Assembly (NCBI GenBank): GCA_045806505.1
Contig: JBJMJE010000040.1
Coordinates: 1-9,119, forward strand
Length of the DNA: 9,119 nucleotides
Source of the DNA: DASVFB01 sp045806505
GTDB taxonomy: Bacteria; Actinomycetota; Thermoleophilia; Gaiellales; Gaiellaceae
Direction of reading: 5' to 3'
Positions 1-6,217 of this stretch are shown piece after piece. How positions within the stretch are numbered: position 1 is the stretch's first letter; the number at the start of each line of letters is the position of its first letter. The translations under genes were made by a program, and so were the position numbers. The notes beneath the pieces were generated by a model, which saw only the letters and a list, made by a program, of their open reading frames with translations, made no database searches and was not told the origin of the DNA.

Positions 1-2679
1 CGGGACGATCTTCCCCGCCATCATCGTCTCGTAGAAGAACGGCGAGATCCAGTCGCTCGACGACGCGTAGCCCATGAGGTCCGTCGTCATCCCGATGCCG
101 CCGCCGCCCGTGAACATCTGCGGGGAGTACGCGCGCAGCGCGAACCCGATCGAGTCGTCGACGTCGAGGCCGAACTCGCCGATGCTCTGGAAGCCAACCG
201 TCTCGGGATCTGCGATGCCCAGGTAGTCGGGCCAGCCGGCCTGGAACGGCGCACCCGCCCCCGAGCCGGGCACGTGCATCAGGCCAAATCCGTGTCCGAC
301 CTCCTGCGCGAGGATGCCGCCGACGCCGGCGGGCAACCCGGCGCCGGTCACGAGCGCCGACGCGACGCCGAGCGCGGCCGAGCCGAGGCGCGCGACGGCG
401 GCCGCCATGATCAGGGCGCCGAACGGGCCGGCGAGCGCCGACCCGACCGCGATCCCCGCCAGGACGCCGGCACCGACGACGGTGCCGCCGAGCGAGCTCA
501 TCGGCATGCCGCATCCGCTGGCGGGGCCGGCATTGCCTGACGGCGGTCGGTTGAGGAGCGCGACGAACACCCGATCCTCGAATCCGAAGTTGAAGAACGC
601 GCGCTTCGCGAGCTCGATGTTGATCAGGTTCCAGCCCATCCCACAACCGGGCCCGCCGGCGGTGAGATCGCCGCTGAAGAACCAGGGATTCGACCCGCCG
701 GGCGCCGGCACGACGTTCAGCAGCGACCGGTTGCTCGGGTACACGCGCTGGATGAAGTCGAGCTCGGCGAACGACTGCGCCGCGCTCGGCGGCGGCACGA
801 CGGCGCCGGTCGGAGTGTCGGTGTAGGACACCGGCAGCAGGGCGATGTGCACGGGCAGGCCGCCGTTGTTGAAGACGAGTCGTTGTGTGAGCCGGTTGTT
901 CGTCCCACCGGTCTCTTGCGCGGCCGCGGGCGGAAGCACCTCCGCCTCCACGTCGACGGCGCCGGCAGCGATCCAGCCCGCGGGAAGCCGGAACAGGAAC
1001 GAGCGCGGCACCGCGGACAGCGTCCGCTCGTCCGCGATGACCTGCGGTGTCAGGGGAACCCGGCGCTGCGTCTCGATGGTATGGGCTGCGTTGGGGGCGA
1101 ACGTCGGATCGAGCGGCGCCAACGGCGAGCCGGGTAGAACCGCGCCTGCGGCGGTACGACCGTGAAGCTCTGCACGAACACCGGCGACCTTGCCGCCGTC
1201 GAAGGTCGGGCTCTGACCCGAGTCGACGAACACGCGCACGATCGTGGGCTTGTTCGCAATCAGGCCGATCGCGTTGTCGGCCTTGCGAGCGGATGCGTTC
1301 GCCATGTGCACGGCGGCGTTGAAGAACTGCGTCGCCTGCGTCGCCTCGATGCCGCCGACCGAGACGTCGGGACGGCTCCGCATTCGGATCGTCACGCGCT
1401 TCGTCACGGGCTGGTTCGCCGGAGTGCACGTGTTCCGCGCGCGCAACTCGTACTCGCGATCCCAGGTGAACGTCCCCGCCACCGCCGGGAACGCGTAGGA
1501 GCCGCTTGCCGGATTGAGCGCGCCGGCGACGCTCGGCAGTTCGTCGGCCTGCCCCGCGGGAGGCGGGATCTCGACGATCTCGACCGTGCTCGCGTTTCTC
1601 ACCGACCAGCTCAACGTCAGAGCCGCGGCGGGAGCGATCTGCGCCACCGGGCCGCCGTTCGCCGAAAAGAAGTCGATGAACGGGAGGCCGCCCTGGAAGT
1701 AGTTGACGTTCCCCGGCAGACAGGGCGGACAGGCCTGGATCAACCGGGAGCCGAACGTGCGGAAGCCCTGCGCCGCCCTCGCAGCAGGAAGGCCGATGCA
1801 ACGTTCGAGCTCGCCGGCGACGGAGTCCGCTGCGCTGACCAGCTCCGCCGGATCCCCCGGCTGCACGAAGCCGATGCAACCGGCGCCGACGTCCTTCGGC
1901 GCGACGACGACGATCTGCGTGTCGGACCAGGAGACGACCGACGCCATCACGCAACCGCCGCCACGACCTGCGAACGCGAATCGGACGCCGGCCGGTTGCG
2001 TGGCTCCGAAGCCGCTGCCGTTGACCGTCACCTGCTGGCCGGCGCAGCCGACGGCCGGGTTGATCGACGTTATCCCGGTCGACCACGCCCGCGACCTCGC
2101 CTGATCGACGGCCTGACCCCAGTGCGAGACGGCATGCGAGATCGCGAGGCCGCACGTCTTGCGATCGAGCTCCTCCATGAGGTCGAGCCACTTCTGCGGA
2201 ATCCGGCCGCCGTCGTCCGGGAAGGGCTTGTCCCCGAGCAGGACGGTGCGCAGCAGCCCGGCGAGATCGTCCGCCCCGACAGCGATGTCGACGAGCGTGT
2301 CGAAGTACCGCGGGTCGACCTTGCCGGCAGCCGCAATCGCGATCGAGCCGGTCGTGATGACATCGACTGCGTCGCGGCGGAACCGCCCTTCGCCGGGTCC
2401 CTCTTCGCCGAAGACGGGAAGGCCGACGCCGCTGCCGCTTCCTCCGCCGAACGACGGGTACTCGCCGATCAGCGCAACGAATGTGTCCGCGCCCGCCGAC
2501 GAGAGCAGGCCGCGCCGCGCTCCCGCGAGCGTCCCGCGAAACTGCGCGATCGAGCCGAGGATCTCCCTGCCGGCAGGTGACGCGAACCGCTTCTCGAGCC
2601 CTGCCGTCACGCCCGCGTGTTCGGCGTTGAAGCCGTCGAGCCGGTCCTGCAGGACGTCTTGCGGGTCTGGACCGGGCAT
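1..2679 (-). CDS. Large multidomain metzincin-like protein with TIG and Ig-like domains (C-terminus cut by window edge)
   Basis: Open for 893 codons from ATG at 2679 to the left edge, without a stop; the C-terminus is missing. The start is supported by GGAGAA at 2685-2690, six bases upstream. There is no signal peptide (MPGPDPQDVLQDRL). Residues 1-200 are unrecognised. Residues about 204-273 form an IPT/TIG fold (TSINPAVGCAGQQVTVNGSG). Residues about 335-433 look like an Ig-like beta domain (LTLSWSVRNAS). Next come GIEATQATQ (443-451) and NKPTIVRVFVD (476-486), a pair I associate with bacterial secreted zincin proteins. The peptidase-like end has QEVGHGFGLMH (792-802), matching HExxHxxGxxH except for Gln at the first His, then a Met-turn-like DLMGY (M869) and SDWISPFFYE. 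A Gly/Ala-rich hydrophobic stretch (about 733-788) sits just before the zinc motif. I infer a zinc peptidase or an inactive relative; substrate unknown. The lack of a signal peptide is odd for such a protein. Confidence 0.8.
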   Translation of the reverse strand, partial: MPGPDPQDVLQDRLDGFNAEHAGVTAGLEKRFASPAGREILGSIAQFRGTLAGARRGLLSSAGADTFVALIGEYPSFGGGSGSGVGLPVFGEEGPGEGRFRRDAVDVITTGSIAIAAAGKVDPRYFDTLVDIAVGADDLAGLLRTVLLGDKPFPDDGGRIPQKWLDLMEELDRKTCGLAISHAVSHWGQAVDQARSRAWSTGITSINPAVGCAGQQVTVNGSGFGATQPAGVRFAFAGRGGGCVMASVVSWSDTQIVVVAPKDVGAGCIGFVQPGDPAELVSAADSVAGELERCIGLPAARAAQGFRTFGSRLIQACPPCLPGNVNYFQGGLPFIDFFSANGGPVAQIAPAAALTLSWSVRNASTVEIVEIPPPAGQADELPSVAGALNPASGSYAFPAVAGTFTWDREYELRARNTCTPANQPVTKRVTIRMRSRPDVSVGGIEATQATQFFNAAVHMANASARKADNAIGLIANKPTIVRVFVDSGQSPTFDGGKVAGVRAELHGRTAAGAVLPGSPLAPLDPTFAPNAAHTIETQRRVPLTPQVIADERTLSAVPRSFLFRLPAGWIAAGAVDVEAEVLPPAAAQETGGTNNRLTQRLVFNNGGLPVHIALLPVSYTDTPTGAVVPPPSAAQSFAELDFIQRVYPSNRSLLNVVPAPGGSNPWFFSGDLTAGGPGCGMGWNLINIELAKRAFFNFGFEDRVFVALLNRPPSGNAGPASGCGMPMSSLGGTVVGAGVLAGIAVGSALAGPFGALIMAAAVARLGSAALGVASALVTGAGLPAGVGGILAQEVGHGFGLMHVPGSGAGAPFQAGWPDYLGIADPETVGFQSIGEFGLDVDDSIGFALRAYSPQMFTGGGGIGMTTDLMGYASSSDWISPFFYETMMAGKIVP

Positions 2680-2766
2680 CGGCGTTCTCCGTTCGCGACG
2701 AGAGCCGTGTGGGAAGTCCGAGACAGAATCCGCGCCGGCCACCCCCCGAAGGCCGCGCGCCGTCCG

Positions 2767-2795
2767 AATATCCTCCGTTCGGCTGCGCGTGTCAA
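2767..2795 (-). promoter_or_regulatory. Sigma70-like promoter of the metzincin-like gene
   Basis: On the minus strand TTGACA (2795-2790) is a perfect -35 box, followed by a 17-base spacer and GATATT (2772-2767), four of six matches to the -10 consensus. Transcription would start near 2760, giving a leader of about 80 bases before the ATG at 2679. I see nothing else in this 133-base gap apart from the overlapping inverted repeat. The assignment is from consensus and spacing only. Confidence 0.55.
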
Positions 2796-2802
2796 CACGC
2801 GC
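2785..2802. repeat. Perfect inverted repeat overlapping the -35 box (candidate operator)
   Basis: GCGCGTGT and ACACGCGC are exact 8-base inverted arms separated by two bases. The repeat contains the TTGACA -35 box of the leftward promoter, where a repressor site would block polymerase. It also lies 10 bases past the stop of the DJ-1/PfpI gene, so a terminator is possible, but no T-run follows on the minus strand. I favour an operator. Confidence 0.5.
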
Positions 2803-2812
2803 CGTTGCAGTC

Positions 2813-3394
2813 TTAGACCGGCGGTTGCGGGTCGTACTGGATGTAGCGCCGTACCTCCTGCGCGCGCTCGACGGACTCGAGCCTCGCGACGAGGTGCAGC
2901 GCCATGTCGATCCCCGCTGACACGCCCGCGGCGGTGACGACCTCGCCGGTATCGACGAAGCGCGCTTCCCGGTCGACGTCGACACCGAGATCGGCGAGCC
3001 GGTCGAGCGCGCCCCAGTGCGTCGTCGCGCGGCGCCCTTCGAGGATCCCCGCTTTGCCGAACACGAGGGCGCCCGTGCAGACGCTCGTCATCAGCGTCCC
3101 GGACCCGGCGAGGTTGCGGATTCGCTCGAGGAAGCTCTCGTCCGCCTGCAGCGGGCGCGTGTCGCCGCCGGGAAGCACGAGCAGGTCGAGCTTGCCGACG
3201 TCCTCCCACGTCGAATCCGGGACGACTCTCAGGTCGTGCGAGCACCGCACTGCCTCTGCCGACGACGCGACGGTACGAACGCTGATTGGTCGTTCGCTCA
3301 TCCGTGCCCACGCGGCAAGCACTTCGTAGGGGCCGGCGAAGTCGAGCTCCTCGACGCCGTCCCACAGTGCGATGGCAATCGTGAATTCGTCCAT
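2813..3394 (-). CDS. DJ-1/PfpI family protein, isonitrile hydratase-like
   Basis: A 193-residue single-domain class I glutamine amidotransferase-like (DJ-1/PfpI) protein, full length for the family. The nucleophile elbow is SVCTGAL with Cys106 followed by Thr107, then the family signature AGILEGRRATTHW (115-127). The N-terminal ELDFAGPYEVL contains Asp18 and Glu24. From memory, Pseudomonas isonitrile hydratase relies on an equivalent Cys-Thr pair and N-terminal Asp, so hydration of an isonitrile to an N-substituted formamide is possible, but many relatives have unknown substrates. It is cytoplasmic, with no signal peptide or membrane segment. It is transcribed divergently from the AraC-type regulator at 3454, whose N-terminal domain has the same fold, and that regulator probably controls it. 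The ATG at 3394 has no clear Shine-Dalgarno sequence; the start is chosen because the beta strand FTIAIAL must be included. Confidence 0.85.
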   Translation of the reverse strand: MDEFTIAIALWDGVEELDFAGPYEVLAAWARMSERPISVRTVASSAEAVRCSHDLRVVPDSTWEDVGKLDLLVLPGGDTRPLQADESFLERIRNLAGSGTLMTSVCTGALVFGKAGILEGRRATTHWGALDRLADLGVDVDREARFVDTGEVVTAAGVSAGIDMALHLVARLESVERAQEVRRYIQYDPQPPV

Positions 3395-3453
3395 GACGCA
3401 ACGTTGCCGAAATCGGCCGGTGGCCCTGAGACATCTTTCGCTAGTTTCCCGCC
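3395..3453. promoter_or_regulatory. 59-bp divergent control region with stacked palindromes
   Basis: This gap must hold both promoters of the divergent DJ-1/PfpI and AraC genes. It contains GCAACGTTGC, a perfect 10-base palindrome (3398-3407), overlapping GCCGA-AA-TCGGC (3406-3417), followed by two GGCC boxes (3415-3418, 3422-3425). For the rightward gene TAGTTT (3442-3447) could be a -10 box seven bases before the ATG, which with the absence of a Shine-Dalgarno sequence suggests a leaderless transcript; no good -35 is visible. I infer the palindromes are binding sites for the AraC protein. Confidence 0.4.
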
Positions 3454-4401
3454 ATGCACACGGTCGCCGCTGTGATCGACGACGGGATGCTCACGTTCGA
3501 CTTCGCGATCCCGTGCGAGGTGTTCGGCCTCGACCGCCGCGACATCGTCGATCCCTGGTACGAGTTCCTCGTCGTCGCCGCGCGCGAACGGCGCGTGCGG
3601 ACGCAGACGGGCTTCGTGCTCGAGGCGACGCACGGGCTGCGTGCGCTCGAGCGCGCGGACACGATCGTCGTACCGGGATGGGCCGATCCCGACGTACCGC
3701 CTCCACCCGCGCTCACGCGTGCGCTCGTGCGCGCACACGACCGGGGTGTACGCGTCTTCTCGATCTGCACCGGCGCCTTCGTACTGGCGGCCGCCGGGCT
3801 CCTCGACGGCCGTCGCGCGACGACGCACTGGATGTACGCCGATCTCCTCGCGGAGCGCTATCCGCAGATCGACGTGGATCCGCGCGTGCTGTACGTGGCG
3901 GAAGATCGCGTGATGACGTCGGCCGGCACGGGCGCCGGCATCGACCTCTGCCTCTACGTCGTCGCGTGCGACCACGGCGCGGAGGTCGCGGCCACCGTCG
4001 CGCGCCGCATGGTGATGCCCCTCTATCGCTCCGGCGGCCAGGCCCAGTTCGTGGACGCACCGATCGCGAGGGAGAACACGGACGAGATGACGGCACTCCT
4101 CGAGTGGGGCCTCGCGAACCTCCCGGGCGGGCTCTCCGTCGACGAGCTCGCGCGCCGCGCCGCCATGAGCCCGCGCACGTTGACGAGGCGATTCCGCGCG
4201 ACGGCGGGTGTGCCGCCGGGCGAATGGCTGCAACGCGAGCGGCTGCGCCTCGCCCAGCGCCTGCTCGAGTCGACGGACGAGCCGATCGAACGCGTCGCGC
4301 GCGGCGCCGGCTACGACTCGAGCGTGACGATGCGCGCACAGTTCGCGACGCGCCTGAAGACGTCGCCGCGCGCGTATCGCAAGACGTTCCGTTCCGTGTA
4401 A
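3454..4401 (+). CDS. GlxA/FtrA-type AraC family transcriptional regulator with DJ-1/PfpI sensor domain
   Basis: A 315-residue regulator of the usual length for its class. Residues 1 to about 185 form a DJ-1/PfpI domain with SICTGAF (Cys105) and AGLLDGRRATTHW (114-126), nearly the same signature as the divergent enzyme. Residues about 225-315 are an AraC DNA-binding domain with two helix-turn-helix units: LSVDELARRAAMSPRTLTRR (227-246), and IERVARGAGYDSS with the following helix (278-300), ending in SPRAYRKTF. In characterised relatives the N-terminal domain senses a ligand and is not known to be catalytic. It presumably controls the divergent DJ-1/PfpI gene and possibly the selenoprotein gene that starts 11 bases after its stop. 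The ATG at 3454 has no Shine-Dalgarno sequence. Confidence 0.92.
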   Translation: MHTVAAVIDDGMLTFDFAIPCEVFGLDRRDIVDPWYEFLVVAARERRVRTQTGFVLEATHGLRALERADTIVVPGWADPDVPPPPALTRALVRAHDRGVRVFSICTGAFVLAAAGLLDGRRATTHWMYADLLAERYPQIDVDPRVLYVAEDRVMTSAGTGAGIDLCLYVVACDHGAEVAATVARRMVMPLYRSGGQAQFVDAPIARENTDEMTALLEWGLANLPGGLSVDELARRAAMSPRTLTRRFRATAGVPPGEWLQRERLRLAQRLLESTDEPIERVARGAGYDSSVTMRAQFATRLKTSPRAYRKTFRSV

Positions 4402-4412
4402 CGTCTTCCGAG

Positions 4413-4631
4413 GTGGCGCGGGTCGAGATCTTCTACTGCCCGGTCTGAAGCGGGTACGACAGGCGGGCCGTGAGCCTCGCCGCAGAGCTCGAGAGCCGGG
4501 GGCACGAGGCGCGGCCGGTCGAAGGCGCGCGGTCGCAGTACGACGTCGTCGCCGACGGGAACGTCGTCTTCTCGAAGGAGCGCGAGCACCGCTTCCCGGA
4601 GGTCGACGAGATCCTGGCTGCGCTGACGTAG
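4413..4631 (+). CDS. SelW-like selenoprotein (Rdx family) with in-frame TGA read as selenocysteine
   Basis: A 72-residue thioredoxin-fold protein of the SelW/SelT/SelH (Rdx, PF10262) type. It starts at GTG 4413 as VARVEIFYCPV, meets TGA at 4446-4448, and continues in frame as SGYDRRAVSLAAEL to TAG at 4629-4631. Reading TGA as Sec gives C9-P-V-U12, the CxxU redox motif, followed by GY and the first helix. The C-terminal part also fits the fold: YDVVADGNVVFSKE and RFPEVDEILAAL match the strand-hairpin-helix pattern of SelW. The 60 codons after the TGA have no stop and keep GC-rich third positions. The gene starts 11 bases after the AraC gene, with GAGG overlapping the start, so translation may be coupled. 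A SECIS-like hairpin follows the TGA. Its role is probably cytosolic thiol/selenol redox; the substrate is unknown. A pseudogene with a Cys-to-stop change is the alternative, but the hairpin and intact downstream frame argue against it. Confidence 0.85.
4462..4481 (+). promoter_or_regulatory. Bacterial SECIS-like hairpin
   Basis: GGCGGG (4462-4467) pairs with CCTCGCC (4475-4481, one G-T pair). C4468 can also pair with G4474 if C4475 bulges, leaving the loop CGTGA (4469-4473). The loop begins 20 bases after the TGA and its second base is G, followed by T. This agrees with the general bacterial SECIS description: short upper stem, G in the first two loop positions, and about 16-37 bases from UGA to the loop. 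It lies inside the coding frame, as expected in bacteria, where SelB binds it. The stem was paired by eye, without energy calculation. Confidence 0.6.
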
Positions 4632-4645
4632 TTCCAGCGCTGCGG

Positions 4646-4674
4646 TTGACTATCGGAAGATATCTTCCTATTCT
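4646..4674 (+). promoter_or_regulatory. Promoter of the PadR-HAAS operon, leaderless type
   Basis: TTGACT (4646-4651, five of six), a 17-base spacer, and TATTCT (4669-4674, four of six) form a good sigma70-like promoter. The expected transcription start, about seven bases past the -10 box, falls at 4681-4682, directly on the GTG start of the PadR gene, so the mRNA is probably leaderless. The TTG inside the -35 box is in frame with the PadR gene but is not a credible start. Confidence 0.65.
4655..4668. repeat. Perfect 14-bp palindrome, probable PadR operator
   Basis: GGAAGATATCTTCC is an exact palindrome filling the spacer up to the -10 box. PadR proteins are dimers that often bind palindromes in their own promoters. 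This position suggests autorepression by the gene immediately downstream. Confidence 0.65.
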
Positions 4675-4681
4675 TTCGTCG

Positions 4682-5023
4682 GTGCCACGCCGGAAACCCG
4701 GAGCCCTGCTGCCGCTCGAGACCGAGATCCTCGAGGCGGCGCTGTCGCTCCTGCGCGCGGGACACGCGACGTTCCACGGCTTCGGCCTGGCGCAGGCGAT
4801 GCGAGAGCAGAGCGGCTCGCGCTCCCTCACGGCCCACGGAACGCTCTACAAGGCGCTCGGCCGCCTGGAAGAGCTCGGACTGCTCGCCTCGCACTGGGAG
4901 GACGCGGCGGCGGTCGAAGGACGACCGCGGCGGCGGCTCTACGAGCTCACGCGCGCCGGAGCCCAGGCGGCGGACCGGACGGCCGTCGCCGTTCGTCCCC
5001 GAGTCGTCTCGGAGCCGGCGTGA
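4682..5023 (+). CDS. PadR family transcriptional regulator
   Basis: A 113-residue winged-helix protein. LETEILEAALSLL (12-24) is the first helix, HGFGLAQAM (32-40) the second, HGTLYKALGRLEELGLLAS (52-70) the recognition helix region with the usual PadR GTLY..L.RLE..GLL pattern, and GRPRRRLYELTRAG (80-93) the wing. The tail is short, as in small PadR proteins lacking the large C-terminal dimerisation domain. I chose GTG 4682 because it follows the promoter with no room for a leader and the protein then begins MPRRKPGALLPLE, normal for the family. Its stop overlaps the next start (GTGA), so the two proteins are made together. The palindrome in its promoter suggests that it represses its own operon; the ligand is unknown. 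Confidence 0.9.
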   Translation: MPRRKPGALLPLETEILEAALSLLRAGHATFHGFGLAQAMREQSGSRSLTAHGTLYKALGRLEELGLLASHWEDAAAVEGRPRRRLYELTRAGAQAADRTAVAVRPRVVSEPA

Positions 5024-5622
5024 CCCCGGAGCGGATGGCCGAGCTCGTGGCCCGGTGGGTGCGCTTCTACACGCGCGACCTGCCCGCTCCGATCGTCCGG
5101 CGCCGCATCGACGAGATCGACGCAGACCTCCACGACCACATCGAGCACGAACGCGCCCGCGGAACCGCCGAAAGCCGGATCGCGCGGGGCATCGCATCAC
5201 GCATGGTCCGCGGCTTCGCCGCCGACGTCGCCTGGCGCGGCCGCCAGGCGAAGGCACCGGCAGTGGACGAGACGATCCGGACGAACAAGCGCCTCTCCCG
5301 CTCGGCGGTCCGCGTAGCCCTCGGCGTCGCGATCGTCCTGTCGCTCCCGGCGGTCGCGATGCTGTTCACCGACGAGGTGGTCTGGAGCTACGCGGACTTC
5401 CTGCTGGCAGGCGTCTTTCTGACCACGATCGGCGTCGCGCTGGAGCTGGCGGTGAGGAAGGCCGGAAACGTCGCGACCGCGATCGGCATCGCCACCCTCG
5501 GTGTCGCCGCGGGTGTGCTCGGGGAGGCCGACGACGCGCCCGGCCTCGTGCTCCTTGGCATCCTCCTCGTCCTCAGCGCATGCGCCGTGGGCGTGCGAGC
5601 CCTGAGACTGCCTAGGCCGTAG
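5020..5622 (+). CDS. HAAS-type PadR-associated membrane protein, four transmembrane helices
   Basis: A 200-residue protein starting at GTG 5020, overlapping the PadR stop by four bases, with GGAG five bases upstream. Residues about 1-75 are a charged helical domain (YTRDLPAPIVRRRIDEIDAD and DHIEHERARG), resembling the HAAS/permease-prefix domain commonly encoded beside PadR genes. Four hydrophobic segments follow, at about 97-116, 124-144, 151-168 and 173-193. By family association it is a membrane partner in PadR-controlled envelope or signalling systems, but its exact role is unknown. Its last codons overlap the tail of the convergent DUF4389 gene by 11 bases. Confidence 0.8.
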   Translation: MTPERMAELVARWVRFYTRDLPAPIVRRRIDEIDADLHDHIEHERARGTAESRIARGIASRMVRGFAADVAWRGRQAKAPAVDETIRTNKRLSRSAVRVALGVAIVLSLPAVAMLFTDEVVWSYADFLLAGVFLTTIGVALELAVRKAGNVATAIGIATLGVAAGVLGEADDAPGLVLLGILLVLSACAVGVRALRLPRP

Positions 5623-6217
5623 GCGCCCCCGAGAGGCTCGGGTACCTGCCGGTGAGCAAGAGGACGTAGCCCCAGGTCTGCGTCTCGTAGCGCAGGAGCC
5701 AGGCGCTGATGTCGCGCATTCCCTCGTGCATGCGCCCGGTGAAGAGGCAGTAGAACCAGCCGAGCAGCGCGACGAGCTGGTTGACCATGCGGAAGACGTA
5801 CGTGAGCAGCAGCGCCGGAATCGCGAGCAGCGTGCGGAAGAAGACCGTCAGCCGGCTCTGCGTCTGAGCAGGATCGATCCGCGCGTCGACGGGATACGAG
5901 CCGCCTGCGCCGAACGGCGGAAATGGATCGGCCAGCAGGAACACGTACGCGGTCACGCGGGTCGCATAACGCAGCCACGTCGCGATGAAGTTGTGCAGGC
6001 CGTCGGGAACTCGTCCGGTGAAGATCGCGACGATCCACGCGGCGATCACGAGCACGTAAGTCACGATCGCCCACAGCGCGACGACGATGAAGTGCGGAAG
6101 CGCGAGCAGCAGGCGAAAGAAGACGGTCAGCCGGTTGCGCTGCAGGTCGTCGGTGACGACCAGCCCGATCGGGTGCTGCTCGGCCGCCGCCGTTGGTGTG
6201 GAGAGCACATCGGACAT
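5612..6217 (-). CDS. DUF4389 membrane protein (second of tandem pair)
   Basis: A 201-residue protein with two DUF4389 repeats, about residues 28-105 and 121-196. Each begins RLTVFFR (29-35, 122-128), continues through hydrophobic helices and an FTGR loop (FTGRVPDGLHNF and FTGRMHEGMRDI), and ends in a YvfLLaDpFPPF or YVLLLTGRYPSL segment. The ATG at 6217 directly abuts the TAG of the upstream gene (6218-6220), and a strong GAGGAGG lies just before it within that gene's end, so translation is coupled. It is an integral membrane protein with several predicted helices. The function of DUF4389 is unknown to me. Confidence 0.88.
   Translation of the reverse strand: MSDVLSTPTAAAEQHPIGLVVTDDLQRNRLTVFFRLLLALPHFIVVALWAIVTYVLVIAAWIVAIFTGRVPDGLHNFIATWLRYATRVTAYVFLLADPFPPFGAGGSYPVDARIDPAQTQSRLTVFFRTLLAIPALLLTYVFRMVNQLVALLGWFYCLFTGRMHEGMRDISAWLLRYETQTWGYVLLLTGRYPSLSGAPTA

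Noticed and set aside
1162..2580. Long plus-strand open frame (472 codons) and several shorter ones across 274-2920
   Set aside because: They are antisense to the metzincin-like gene, whose minus frame has recognisable TIG and zinc-motif domains. The plus-strand products are Arg/Ala/Pro-rich with no family features, as expected for shadows in GC-rich DNA.
2785..2802. Intrinsic terminator of the DJ-1/PfpI gene
   Set aside because: The hairpin is placed correctly after the stop, but no T-run follows on the minus strand and the repeat contains a perfect -35 box, so an operator is more likely. Dual use cannot be excluded.
4446..4448. TGA as a true stop, making the SelW-like gene a pseudogene
   Set aside because: The frame after the TGA stays open and family-like to a normal stop, the TGA falls exactly at the redox Sec position, and a SECIS-like hairpin follows. 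A random nonsense mutation would rarely meet all three.
4635..4642. CAGCGCTG palindrome after the selenoprotein stop as a terminator
   Set aside because: Eight bases with no loop and no T-run; this is expected by chance in GC-rich DNA.
4646..4681. TTG at 4646 as start of the PadR protein
   Set aside because: This TTG is the first half of the -35 box, and the added residues are encoded by the promoter and operator palindrome. GTG 4682 fits family length and the expected transcription start.
3298..4830. 510-codon minus-strand open frame
   Set aside because: It lies across five genes with clear family motifs (DJ-1, AraC, selenoprotein, PadR and the divergent promoters), and its product is low-complexity Arg/Ala-rich.
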